A stretch of 64,000 bases of DNA, from assembly GCF_001466665.1 (NCBI RefSeq), contig NZ_KQ758903.1, positions 1 to 64,000 of the forward strand. Reading direction: 5' to 3'. Within the stretch, counting starts at the first letter, position 1. Every line of letters begins with the position of its first letter. This stretch comes from Dehalogenimonas alkenigignens (lineage in GTDB: Bacteria > Chloroflexota > Dehalococcoidia > Dehalococcoidales > Dehalococcoidaceae). A model generated the notes under the pieces. That model was not told the DNA's origin. It saw nothing but the letters and a program-made list of their open reading frames with translations, and did not search any database. The position numbers and the translations under genes are program-made. This document shows, in pieces, positions 1 to 8,030 of the stretch.

Positions 1-1
1 G

Positions 2-514
2 CGAATCCAGTTGTCATGCCCCGGCTGCAGCGCGCGCCTGGGCAAGGCACACAGGTATTGCCCGGGCTGCGGGCAGCCGGTCGAGAAGGCAGTCGCCCAA
101 GAGAGAGAGCATCACCGTTACCGGACGCTGCCGGTGGATAAGACCACGCTTTCCCTACTCAAGGAGTACCTCGGTCGCGGCGGCGCTGTCGAGAGAAATG
201 GCGAAAAGTGCCTTTTTGATCTTCGTCGTAACCGTGCCTGGCAGATCGTGACAGAGTGTGCCGAGCGCGCAGGCCTTCCGCGCCTGGTGAACGCCGAAAG
301 TGGCAAGACTCACAATGTCAGCCCCCACCGGCTGCGGGATGCTTTTGCCGTCCATGCGGTGAAGGCGGACGACTCGGGCGACGGGCTGCGGCTGCTGCAG
401 GAGCACCTGGGCCACCGGAGCATTGTCACCACTATGAAATACCGCAAGGTTTCCGGTGAAGAGCAAAAAGAGTGGTATCGGAGACTGTGGAATGGAGGAA
501 AAGCAAATGGGTAG
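2..514 (+). CDS. Tyrosine recombinase with zinc-ribbon insert (5' end cut off by window)
   Basis: This is the C-terminal part of a site-specific recombinase of the tyrosine (XerC/D, phage integrase) family. The open frame runs back to base 2, so the N-terminus and first catalytic Arg lie outside the window. It begins with a zinc ribbon of two CPGC knuckles 12 residues apart, followed by the second half of the catalytic domain: HRLRDAF (His and Arg), LGHRS (His) and KYRKV (nucleophilic Tyr). It closely resembles the complete copy at 2827-3531. A TTG at 11 would give a 167-residue product, but homology shows that this is not the true start. Role inferred: integration or excision of the element that ends here. 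Confidence 0.85.
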   Translation, partial: RIQLSCPGCSARLGKAHRYCPGCGQPVEKAVAQEREHHRYRTLPVDKTTLSLLKEYLGRGGAVERNGEKCLFDLRRNRAWQIVTECAERAGLPRLVNAESGKTHNVSPHRLRDAFAVHAVKADDSGDGLRLLQEHLGHRSIVTTMKYRKVSGEEQKEWYRRLWNGGKANG

Positions 515-812
515 GTATACCAACCATGAAGAGTTCGGGGTGAACGCCCCGATCAACTACCGCGAGGACACGACCAGCGATTCTTTCCTTGAAGGCATGT
601 CGGCGATCGCGCCTCCCGGCATGCGACCGAAAAGAAGCCGCGGGGAGAAGTTCGAGGAAAAGACCGATTTCAAGGCCTCGGCCAGGTGGCACCGCAACTT
701 CGACCTGGCCATGTTCGGCGGATCGGATATCGGGGACACCGACTTTGAGAACAAGCAGCTGGGTCTTGAGAGCAAGCGGAACGGCATCAAACGGATCCCC
801 GGGAGGCGGTAA
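507..812 (+). CDS. Hypothetical protein, integrated element
   Basis: The product is about 101 residues, highly charged, with no domain I recognise. I chose the ATG at 507 because a GGAGG ribosome-binding site lies 8 bases upstream; it overlaps the recombinase stop by 8 bases, and its own stop overlaps the next ATG at 812. That translational coupling between the recombinase and the ArdC-like gene makes it a real gene of the element. There are no Cys pairs, signal peptide or membrane segment. Function unknown. Confidence 0.6.
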   Translation: MGRYTNHEEFGVNAPINYREDTTSDSFLEGMSAIAPPGMRPKRSRGEKFEEKTDFKASARWHRNFDLAMFGGSDIGDTDFENKQLGLESKRNGIKRIPGRR

Positions 813-2287
813 TGGCCGGCCAGGTGAAAATAACTATCAAAGACAGAGAATGGATCGCCGCCGTGGCGGCCGCCCCCTGGGAACTTACTCAGGGCTTGGG
901 TGGTCTGCCTGGGCTGCCCGCGGCGACCGGGATGTTCTTTGATTTGGGATACTCTCGGATTGTTGAAGTGACCACGGCACCGATGTTTTTCTCACTCGAT
1001 ATCGCTTTCCTTTCCGAGGATTTCGTAGTGATTGACATCTACCGCGACATTTTGCCCGGGTACCTGGTGACTTCGGCTTTACCGGCACGGTTCTTCATCG
1101 AGGTGAATGCCGGCGAGTTGGAAGGAATCGAGGTTGGCGACAAGGCCTCGGTCAGCTGGCTTCCACTCCAGGAAACGCCGCCCATGGCGCCAGATTGGGC
1201 AAGTTCCATTGCTCTACTCGGCGGTTCCCTGGCAGCCGGGGTGTTTCTGATCGGCTTGTCCCGCCATTTCGCCGATACTGTTGTCGGCTCTTCAGGATCA
1301 GAATTGCCGACAGCCGCTGGGGACCAGTCAGCCAAATGCGAGATCGTGAAACCTCGGAGCTACGACCTGATGAGCTGGGTCGGCGCGCCGGTGCCGGACT
1401 ACAGCTTTTCCATCGAGCCGGAAGCCAAAGAACGCCGCATCGATGAGGTCTTAAAGCAACTCAAAGATGGCGTCGACGGCATCCAGTCAAGCAGCCATTT
1501 CCGGAACTTCCTGCTTACCATGTCGAAGTTCCACGACTACTCCATCGGCAACCTGATTCTCATCGCCTCTCAGAATCCTAACGCTACCCGGGTGGCCGGC
1601 TTCAACACTTGGAAAGATCTCGGCCGCTGGGTGATGAAAGGTGAGAAGGGAATTGCCATCCTGGCACCGTGCCTGCCATCGAAATCGAGTCTGAAAACCG
1701 AGCCATCAGGCGAAGATGAATGCCGGAAAGATGACGAGGAAACAGAGAAGCGGGAGCTGCTGCGGCCAATCTATTTCAAGGTGGTCTATGTTTTCGATGT
1801 CAGTCAGACCGAAGGCAAACCGCTGCCCGAATTCGATGTTCCGGTGCTCACCGGCGAAGCCAATGAGGAGCTATTCGACGATATTACGCATCTCGTCAGG
1901 AGTGAAGGCGTGCACGTCGGGTTTGACTCTAAGCCGTACCAGGATCCGGCCATAAAGGGTTTCTTCTCCGGCAAGGAAATCTGGGTCAGGCCTGAGGAAT
2001 CGCGGGCCCAACAGTTGAAGACGCTTATCCACGAGGTGGCTCACTACTATTCCGAAGGAGTCTTCCACATTCCGAGGCGAGATGCCGAAACCATCGCCGA
2101 AAGCGTTGCCTTTGCCATCGGCGCCCACTTCGGCTTCGATACCGGTACCAGGTCCTTCCCCTACGTCGCTCTCTGGGCGCAGGATAAGAAGGTCCTTGAA
2201 CGGAATCTGGCCTCGATCCGCCAGGTGACCACCAGAATCATCGAAGGCCTCGAATCCCTGGCAAAAAAGCCGGCAGGGGTGGTATAG
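812..2287 (+). CDS. DUF192 - TM - ArdC-N - ImmA/IrrE-type metallopeptidase fusion
   Basis: A 491-residue multidomain protein. Residues about 30-115 resemble UPF0127/DUF192, with the typical FSLDIAFL stretch and an ARFFIEVNAGE-like end. About 130-148 is a hydrophobic segment, probably transmembrane. From about 205 to 330 it matches the ArdC N-terminal ssDNA-binding domain (FNTWKDLGRWVMKGEKGIAI). The C-terminal part holds a zinc metallopeptidase motif, HEVAHYYSE at about 407, with a downstream Glu in AETIAESVAF, as in ImmA/IrrE and ArdC proteins. ArdC proteins protect incoming DNA from restriction. DUF192 and a membrane segment in front are unusual. The domain calls are good; the joint function is inference. 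Confidence 0.75.
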   Translation: MAGQVKITIKDREWIAAVAAAPWELTQGLGGLPGLPAATGMFFDLGYSRIVEVTTAPMFFSLDIAFLSEDFVVIDIYRDILPGYLVTSALPARFFIEVNAGELEGIEVGDKASVSWLPLQETPPMAPDWASSIALLGGSLAAGVFLIGLSRHFADTVVGSSGSELPTAAGDQSAKCEIVKPRSYDLMSWVGAPVPDYSFSIEPEAKERRIDEVLKQLKDGVDGIQSSSHFRNFLLTMSKFHDYSIGNLILIASQNPNATRVAGFNTWKDLGRWVMKGEKGIAILAPCLPSKSSLKTEPSGEDECRKDDEETEKRELLRPIYFKVVYVFDVSQTEGKPLPEFDVPVLTGEANEELFDDITHLVRSEGVHVGFDSKPYQDPAIKGFFSGKEIWVRPEESRAQQLKTLIHEVAHYYSEGVFHIPRRDAETIAESVAFAIGAHFGFDTGTRSFPYVALWAQDKKVLERNLASIRQVTTRIIEGLESLAKKPAGVV

Positions 2288-2296
2288 GCCGCGCCA

Positions 2297-2830
2297 ATGG
2301 AGATGGAGTTGAGACCGAGTCGGGGCGGTTTCCTTCGGCCGTTCGGCTGCGGTTGGTTCATCCGGGAGTACCTCCTGGGAAACGGGCCGGAGGGTTCGCC
2401 GCGGATCGACCGGGAGCGCGGCGCGCCGCAGGCAGACATCAACTACGAATACAAGGAAGCGCTAGCCAGGGCGACGGCAAGGGAGAGGTCCGAACGGATC
2501 ATCAGCAAGCAAGTGGTCCGGGGCGTAGATGTCACCGAGGAATATGCCGAAGAAATCTACCAGAAGCAGCTCAAGAGGGTTTCACGGAAGTTCACCCACA
2601 TGCGGTATCACTCATTCTTGATGTATTTCGGCGTGCTCAAGAGGTTGGGGTGGGTGGAGGCGACCGAAAGGATGGAACCGTCGGCAATTCAAGACAATTA
2701 CCCCGATGCCCCGGAGCGGACATATTACCGACTGACCCGGGTAGGAATCTCGGCCGATGACCGGTCTTGGGCGAATCCACTATTCACTTTGTATCCCGAA
2801 ATCGGACCGAACCACCTGAAAAACAATTGA
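2297..2830 (+). CDS. Hypothetical protein with possible winged-helix end
   Basis: A 177-residue protein between the ArdC-like gene and the second recombinase. No family is recognised with certainty. The stretch HSFLMYFGVLKRLGWVEATE, followed by TYYRLTRVG, looks like the recognition helix and wing of a winged-helix DNA-binding domain, so a role in DNA binding on the element is possible. It starts 9 bases after the previous stop and its end overlaps the recombinase open frame. The first 30 residues are rich in Gly and Arg, and an internal start cannot be excluded. Confidence 0.55.
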   Translation: MEMELRPSRGGFLRPFGCGWFIREYLLGNGPEGSPRIDRERGAPQADINYEYKEALARATARERSERIISKQVVRGVDVTEEYAEEIYQKQLKRVSRKFTHMRYHSFLMYFGVLKRLGWVEATERMEPSAIQDNYPDAPERTYYRLTRVGISADDRSWANPLFTLYPEIGPNHLKNN

Positions 2831-3531
2831 CCACAAAAAGCTATCTCGAACCGCAAGATATTGGCTGCTTGATTAGCGCCGCCGACAATTTACGCGACAG
2901 GCTGCTGGCCACCATGTTATTCCATCTTGGCTGCCGGATTTCAGAAGCGTTGGGAATAACGGTCGATGACATCGACCTCGACGGTAGGGCCGTCACGATT
3001 AAGCACTTGAAATCCCGCATCAAGCTGAAATGTCCTAAATGTGGCTCTGCTCTCGGCCTGGCAACCGTTTTCTGCCCGAAATGCGGGGACAAGGTAGAGG
3101 CAGCGGTCAAAGAGCTGAGAGAGCATCGCAGGCAACGGGTGCTGCCGCTGGACTGCGACCTCGTCACCCTGCTCCGGGAATATATCTCCAACGGGAGCCT
3201 GGTATGTCGAAACGGGAAGCACCTCCTTTTCGGAATCAACAGGCACAGAGCCTGGCAAGTTATCAAAACCCTCGCCGAGAAAGCTCAGTTGCCGAGGATC
3301 ATCAACAACGAATCAGGCAAGGTTCATCACGTTTCACCGCACAAGCTTAGGGACGCCTTCGCCGTCCACGCAGTCAAACACAACGACACCGGCGACGGTC
3401 TGAGAATGCTTCAGGAACATCTTGGTCACCAGAGCTTCAACACTACGGCACGGTATCGTAAAGTCGCCGGTGAGGAGCATCGGCGTTGGTACGACGACCT
3501 CTGGAAGGATGGTGACCCTGCTAAAGCCTAA
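2827..3531 (+). CDS. Tyrosine recombinase/integrase with zinc-ribbon insert
   Basis: A site-specific recombinase of the XerC/D type. All catalytic residues are visible: Arg in GCRISEAL, Lys in the beta-hairpin IKHLKSRIK, His-Arg in HKLRDAF, His in LGHQS and Tyr in ARYRKV. A zinc ribbon (CPKC, 14 residues, CPKC) is inserted directly after the catalytic Lys hairpin, where ordinary Xer proteins have a short loop. The protein lacks a separate SAM-like N-terminal core-binding domain, so it is a short form. The start is uncertain: TTG at 2827 overlaps the upstream stop, and an upstream TTG at 2767 is also open. It is the complete paralogue of the gene at the left edge. Confidence 0.85.
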   Translation: MTTKSYLEPQDIGCLISAADNLRDRLLATMLFHLGCRISEALGITVDDIDLDGRAVTIKHLKSRIKLKCPKCGSALGLATVFCPKCGDKVEAAVKELREHRRQRVLPLDCDLVTLLREYISNGSLVCRNGKHLLFGINRHRAWQVIKTLAEKAQLPRIINNESGKVHHVSPHKLRDAFAVHAVKHNDTGDGLRMLQEHLGHQSFNTTARYRKVAGEEHRRWYDDLWKDGDPAKA

Positions 3532-3726
3532 GTGGGGCACTTCCTTTTGAGCATCTCGCTGGGGGATGCTGCACATTCGCAGATATTGTTGCGAGGCTAT
3601 TAAACAAACTCTTGCTTGCCTAGCAATTGTTCGAGCCAATTTTTATGAAACATCGGAATAAAAACCTGCGCGTACCACGTTGAACACAAAACCACGTAAC
3701 ATCTTTATTACGAGTAAATAGCATGT

Positions 3727-4323
3727 TTAAATCACAATATCCATCAGTCCCACGGTGTTGTGCTCAGACAGGAAAGAGTCATCCGGACCAAATGCCCACA
3801 TAACCTCGTTGTTGCCCTTAACCAAAATGCGGTGTGTTAAGTCTCCAGGATTTGATTTACGTTTGAATTTCAATTGTAGTAATACCATCATTTTCACTTC
3901 CTGACACCAAGACACCGGTAGGATTAGTATCCAATGAATGAGTTCCCGTGAAGTCGATATGCATAAATTCATTGAAGACGACTTGCCCATTTTGAACAAA
4001 CCCAATAAACGTGTCAGAATCCCCAGCATGTGCATCGGAAGAAAGTGACAACGCGGCCCAGCCAGTTGTCCGAGCTTTGAGTCCAATATATACGTAGGTG
4101 GTATCAGAGCTCCAACTAAGGTTAAATATATCATTGTAAATCTGGGTCTTTTGGTATTTACCTGGTGGAAAATCGAGCGATCCAGAAGATGCACTTGTCG
4201 TAAGGATGGGTTGGCTGTTGGTATCTCGGGTGTTGTGCTTGAGCTATTACAGCCGGCCAAAATTGAAACCGAAATGAGCGATGCTAATGCGGCGAGAGTT
4301 GTTGGCACCAGGGTTTTGAACAC
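3727..4323 (-). pseudogene. DOMON-domain lipoprotein, broken by two frameshifts
   Basis: The 5' part (GTG at 4323) encodes a lipoprotein signal ending in the lipobox LAGC, followed by a Ser/Thr linker. Near 4200 the homologous reading moves to another frame, which then encodes a DOMON-like beta-sandwich (YVYIGLKARTTGWAALSLS, then DSDTFIGFVQNGQ) to a stop at about 3857. The end (LTHRILVKGNNEVMWAFG) lies back in the original frame up to 3727. DOMON domains bind haem or sugars, usually at the cell surface. The two shifts compensate each other. Decay is the simplest reading; two sequencing errors are the alternative. Confidence 0.65.
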
Positions 4324-4400
4324 GAGTGCGACTTTATTGCCATTATTCTTTAAACCTCAATGAGTGTTAGATTCGAGTTTTCACACACTCTAACCGTAGG

Positions 4401-5174
4401 CTACCCTATTAGTTGGTATACTTGGAAGTGCTTAGATTCCAATTCCATCAGGCTCATATCCCAATCAAAGATGAGCAAACTATTTTGCATTCCTGAATGA
4501 CTCAGAAGTCGTCGCCCATCTTTGGAAACGACACTTTCTCCACCGATCCAATCAACGTTCTTTTCAGTGCCGGTGCGATTGCATACCCAGAGCGGGATAC
4601 TGGCCTCTAATGTTCGCCTCTCCCAGCGGTCACCCGGACCATATTTCGCACCCCATGCGGCGGGACATATTAACAACTGGGCGCCTTTGTCCTTATGTTG
4701 CATCGCTAACTGACCTTCATAAATATCCGCGCAAATTAGAATACCAACATTCACTCCGTCTATTAAGACCGGTTGAATCGTCTCTCCTGGAGTTGACCAG
4801 CCTTCTTCTAAACCTGGATGAACCATAATTTTCCGGTGCTTTCCGGCAATCTTTCCCATTGAATCGATGACATAAGCCGTGTTATGTAAGTTCCCAGTTG
4901 CAGCGTCGCGCTCCGGTTGGCAAATGATAAGGTTCAACTTCCTTGATGATGCTAGGGTTTGCAGCCTTCCTAACCATTCATCCGATGCGGAAGGTATCCA
5001 GTCGGTGCCGACAACATCGGAGAAAAAGTAACCGCAAACGGCTAATTCAGGGGTAATGATCCAGGTGGCTCCCAAATCGGCCGATCTCAGTATTCCCATT
5101 TCAATTAGCTTTCGGTTATGGGTTATTTCGCCCGGTTTAGGACTTATATGCAACAAACTCACACGTGTCAACAT
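4401..5174 (-). CDS. Carbon-nitrogen hydrolase (nitrilase superfamily)
   Basis: A 257-residue amidase of the nitrilase superfamily, which hydrolyses C-N bonds of amides or nitriles in the cytoplasm. The Glu-Lys-Cys triad is visible: Glu in ITPELAVCGY, Lys in GKHRKIMVHP and Cys in ILICADIYEG. It is the last gene of the corrinoid cluster and overlaps the preceding CobO-like gene by 7 bases. That position suggests an amide substrate linked to corrinoids, such as a side chain, but this is inference only; substrate specificity cannot be read from the sequence. Confidence 0.8.
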   Translation of the reverse strand: MLTRVSLLHISPKPGEITHNRKLIEMGILRSADLGATWIITPELAVCGYFFSDVVGTDWIPSASDEWLGRLQTLASSRKLNLIICQPERDAATGNLHNTAYVIDSMGKIAGKHRKIMVHPGLEEGWSTPGETIQPVLIDGVNVGILICADIYEGQLAMQHKDKGAQLLICPAAWGAKYGPGDRWERRTLEASIPLWVCNRTGTEKNVDWIGGESVVSKDGRRLLSHSGMQNSLLIFDWDMSLMELESKHFQVYQLIG

Positions 5175-5623
5175 TTCTCACACTCGCACCCGGTAACCAG
5201 ATCGGCAACCCCAATTACCTTTTCGTTGGCGTAGTTTCCAGTCAGGATGATTTCGGTCTTGCCATGATCAACTTTCAACAATTCCAAGATTCGTTCCCCT
5301 GAAATTCTTTGCTCGCCCCTGCTTAAGACTTGGTCGAAAACCACCACATCGAAATTCTCGCCCCCAGCATTCAAGAATGTACTATCGGAGTCGAGAAGAG
5401 AGAATTTGTCGCTTGAATCTACCAAGTCAACAACGACACCAGGCAACCGATTCAGTGTTCCCGACCTGGTAATGTCTTCGGCAGAAGCGCTACCAAAAAA
5501 GACGATATGCACTTTAAGACCGTAACCTGCTGCCCTGATCGCGGTTCCGATGGCCGCCGAAGTCTCAACATGACCTTCACCGAGAAACACCTGGATCATG
5601 CCTTTCCGTTCGGTCATCGCCAC
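5168..5623 (-). CDS. CobO-like protein with degenerate P-loop and C-terminal Cys cluster
   Basis: A 151-residue relative of the CobO/BtuR corrinoid adenosyltransferase. The fold signature is clear (RAAGYGLKVHIVFFG), but the ATP-binding loop reads GEGHVETS where the family has GDGKGKTT, so the Gly and Lys that hold ATP are gone. The protein ends in GCECEKC, a Cys cluster absent from CobO. It probably does not adenosylate and could instead bind corrinoid or a metal. An intact CobO is encoded at 10475-11011. A shorter start at 5599 is possible. It overlaps the nitrilase-like gene downstream. Confidence 0.7.
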   Translation of the reverse strand: MAMTERKGMIQVFLGEGHVETSAAIGTAIRAAGYGLKVHIVFFGSASAEDITRSGTLNRLPGVVVDLVDSSDKFSLLDSDSTFLNAGGENFDVVVFDQVLSRGEQRISGERILELLKVDHGKTEIILTGNYANEKVIGVADLVTGCECEKC

Positions 5624-5639
5624 ATCTCAATCAAGGAGT

Positions 5640-6335
5640 TTATTCCCATATGCTACCCTCGTTATAGACAACCATGACCGACAGCCAGTTGAACTTCATT
5701 CCAGCCACCGTGCCAAGTGAAGTCTGAGTAACGTGCTCATCTTCCAACGTCAGGTTTTCGAATACCGTCACTCTAGAAGTCGGCTTGACTTCTTGGGCCA
5801 ACAAAAAGCGAGCCGTTAGCGACGGCATCTGACGGACGCCAGACAGGATGATCAGGTTCAAGCCATTGGACAGCGCCTGCACCATCCGTTTCCGTTTCAA
5901 TCTAAGGTCTCTGCCGCCATCCCTGGGCAACGGATGATAGGTGATAATGGCTGAATCAGCCAGGGATATTTTGGCCTTGGCCGCTGCCAACTGGACAGAA
6001 CTGATCCCGGGAACGACTTGAACGTCGAAACCGTCAAAAGTCGAAAGCAACTCGTTAAGACCAGCCGGCGCCACCAATGGATCTCCGGTTTTAAGTACTA
6101 CCACCGTCGAACCGTTTTTAGTCGCCTGAATTGCTGCCTGGTCGGGAATCTCCAAGTAATTATGGCATTCCTGGAGGAATATCCTTTGATTTCGTACCAG
6201 GCTCGCTACCGGCCTAAAATCCTGTTCCCAGCCGACGAGGATATCGGCAGAGATCACCAGTTCCCGCACTCTTCTTGAGACCCAATCGGGTGAGCCCGGT
6301 CCGACACCAACGATATATACTTTGCTTTTATCCAC
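5640..6335 (-). CDS. CbiE-like tetrapyrrole methylase
   Basis: A 231-residue protein of the SAM-dependent tetrapyrrole methylase family, closest to CbiE (cobalt-precorrin-7 C5-methyltransferase; the N-terminal half of CobL). Visible are the SAM-site loops VGVGPGSPDW near the N-terminus, LKTGDPLV in the middle and VVPGISSVQLAA. No other corrin-ring methylases occur in the window apart from a second CbiE-like gene at 15321, so it is an orphan. It may act on salvaged corrinoids or have been recruited for another role. Its end overlaps the start of the BtuF-like gene by 8 bases. Confidence 0.75.
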   Translation of the reverse strand: MDKSKVYIVGVGPGSPDWVSRRVRELVISADILVGWEQDFRPVASLVRNQRIFLQECHNYLEIPDQAAIQATKNGSTVVVLKTGDPLVAPAGLNELLSTFDGFDVQVVPGISSVQLAAAKAKISLADSAIITYHPLPRDGGRDLRLKRKRMVQALSNGLNLIILSGVRQMPSLTARFLLAQEVKPTSRVTVFENLTLEDEHVTQTSLGTVAGMKFNWLSVMVVYNEGSIWE

Positions 6336-7215
6336 TAGGGATTCCTTTAAAAGTCGCCGTCTTGTTGAATATTTCAGGATAGAATAATTCAGCCAGCTTT
6401 TCGATTCCCTCCACCATCCGGGGGCCGGGGCGACTGATCAGGTCGCTGCTCACACCATAAATACGGCCTGTCTGCCTCGCCTTGGTCCCGGCAATAGCAG
6501 GCTCTTTACGAGCAATCTCTAAAGGTTCTTGGGGATTTGCTAAGTATCCCGTCTCTGCAATGATAATATCCGGATCGCTTTTAACAACGTCAGTAAACGT
6601 CGGGTAGGGATAATAATCGCCGAAATCCCGACCGACGTTGTAGCCACCGGCAATATCGGTAAGAGTGTCTCCGATAGTTTTAGCGCCGAAGGTTTTCCAA
6701 GTGCTTGATTCATGCAGATAAAAAACCCGAGGCCGGTCCTTTGCTTTCACCCGAGCGACCTTTGAGCTCACAAAGCAGAGCCGGCTTCTAATCGATATCT
6801 CAAGTCCGGCAGCGGCTTGGTCTTTACCAACACACCAACCAATGATTCTAATAGCTTTAATCATCTCTTCAATGGTGTTTGCCTCAAGAACAATCACCGG
6901 GCAACCTATTCTTTCAAGATCAGACAGCAAACCTTTTAAATGGATAGCAGCGGCGATGATCAGATCGGGTTTGCTTTCTCGGATGAGATCAAGGTCAACC
7001 GTGCTAAAGCCGCTGACTTTAGGTTTGGACCTGGCATCCAACGGATAGTCACAATAATCGGTAACCCCGTACAGGTTATTTTCGGCCCCGAGCGCGTAGA
7101 CGATTTCGGTACTGCTGGGGGCAAGCGAGACAATCCGGGTTTTGGGGACTTCCAGCCACATCTGACGGCCGGCCTGGTCGGTGATCACAAGCTGGTTATT
7201 TAAGACTGTATTCAT
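6328..7215 (-). CDS. BtuF-like corrinoid-binding protein without signal peptide
   Basis: A 295-residue protein of the periplasmic-binding fold used by BtuF and FhuD-type receptors: RIVSLAPSSTEIVYALGA, KPDLIIA and SRPGPRMVEGIEKLA are typical. Receptors of this kind normally carry a Sec or lipoprotein signal. Here the protein starts with a short polar stretch and goes straight into the fold, with no lipobox, so it should stay in the cytoplasm. No btuC or btuD neighbours are present. It overlaps CbiZ by one base. A corrinoid carrier or chaperone in the cytosol is my inference; a wrong start is unlikely because the cbiZ stop lies directly upstream. Confidence 0.75.
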   Translation of the reverse strand: MNTVLNNQLVITDQAGRQMWLEVPKTRIVSLAPSSTEIVYALGAENNLYGVTDYCDYPLDARSKPKVSGFSTVDLDLIRESKPDLIIAAAIHLKGLLSDLERIGCPVIVLEANTIEEMIKAIRIIGWCVGKDQAAAGLEISIRSRLCFVSSKVARVKAKDRPRVFYLHESSTWKTFGAKTIGDTLTDIAGGYNVGRDFGDYYPYPTFTDVVKSDPDIIIAETGYLANPQEPLEIARKEPAIAGTKARQTGRIYGVSSDLISRPGPRMVEGIEKLAELFYPEIFNKTATFKGIPSG

Positions 7216-8030
7216 TATTTTTTCAGACCGCCTTCCAGATGATAGTTGGGGTCCTTGGCCAGTTGTTTTCCAAAGGCTATTTTACAGGCCTTGGTAACCG
7301 TGCTGGCCATAAGTTCCCCTAGTTTGGTGTGGCCGCCGGCGTACCGGCATTTGAATTCGCTGCCCGAAACAACAATTATCTGGTCGGTGCCGGTGCCGGT
7401 TGCCTGGAGGGTGGGATTGAATGAACTATGGATACCCAAATCCTGCAAGGCGACGTCTTTGGCTTCGGTGGCCGTAATAAAACTCGATGCCATAGTTCCC
7501 AGGGATAGTCTGGCGTTGGTGGTTAGAACGATATTGATCGTACCGCACGGCTGATATTTGCCTTCTACCTCTGTACCGCAGGCTTTGTCTACTCCAGCCC
7601 GCATAGCATTGTGGCGGAAACCCGCGGTGACCCAGGAATGTACCCAAAAGTTCTGAAAACTCTCGGAGGCCTGTGACATGTCTTTCATGTCCACCCCGGT
7701 GGCCAGCGTCGTGACTTCCCTGGTGGGCACACCGTAACGATCAGCGATCACTTTTACCAGATCCTTCAGGTAGTTATCGTAGCTCAGGTCATGAAAATGT
7801 AGGTGATCGCACAGATCTTTGGGCATATAGGAGTTGCAGACAAGTTTAATGCGCCGATATCCCCCATCACCCGAGAGGGACGCGTGCGGTTCATCAAACC
7901 GTATCACCAGAGTGTTGGCATCGGTATTCCAGGCTCGGTGGGTTACAATTTCGGTTGAGCCACCAGGAAAAACACCTGCCTCGGCGGTACCAGTAACCAT
8001 CACTGAAGGTCCGAAATTGGGGTTTACCAT
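7215..8030 (-). CDS. cbiZ: Adenosylcobinamide amidohydrolase CbiZ (copy 1)
   Basis: CbiZ cleaves the amide bond to the nucleotide loop of adenosylcobinamide or pseudo-cobamides, giving adenosylcobyric acid, the entry point for remodelling the lower ligand. Diagnostic stretches are TAGFRHNAMRAG, TATEAKDVALQDLG and ATGTGTDQIIVVSG. At 271 residues it is slightly longer than usual. It overlaps NifS by 7 bases and the BtuF-like gene by 1, so it is co-translated with them. A second copy, clearly diverged, lies at 13521-14309. Dehalococcoidia are known to remodel imported corrinoids this way. Confidence 0.9.
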   Translation of the reverse strand: MVNPNFGPSVMVTGTAEAGVFPGGSTEIVTHRAWNTDANTLVIRFDEPHASLSGDGGYRRIKLVCNSYMPKDLCDHLHFHDLSYDNYLKDLVKVIADRYGVPTREVTTLATGVDMKDMSQASESFQNFWVHSWVTAGFRHNAMRAGVDKACGTEVEGKYQPCGTINIVLTTNARLSLGTMASSFITATEAKDVALQDLGIHSSFNPTLQATGTGTDQIIVVSGSEFKCRYAGGHTKLGELMASTVTKACKIAFGKQLAKDPNYHLEGGLKK

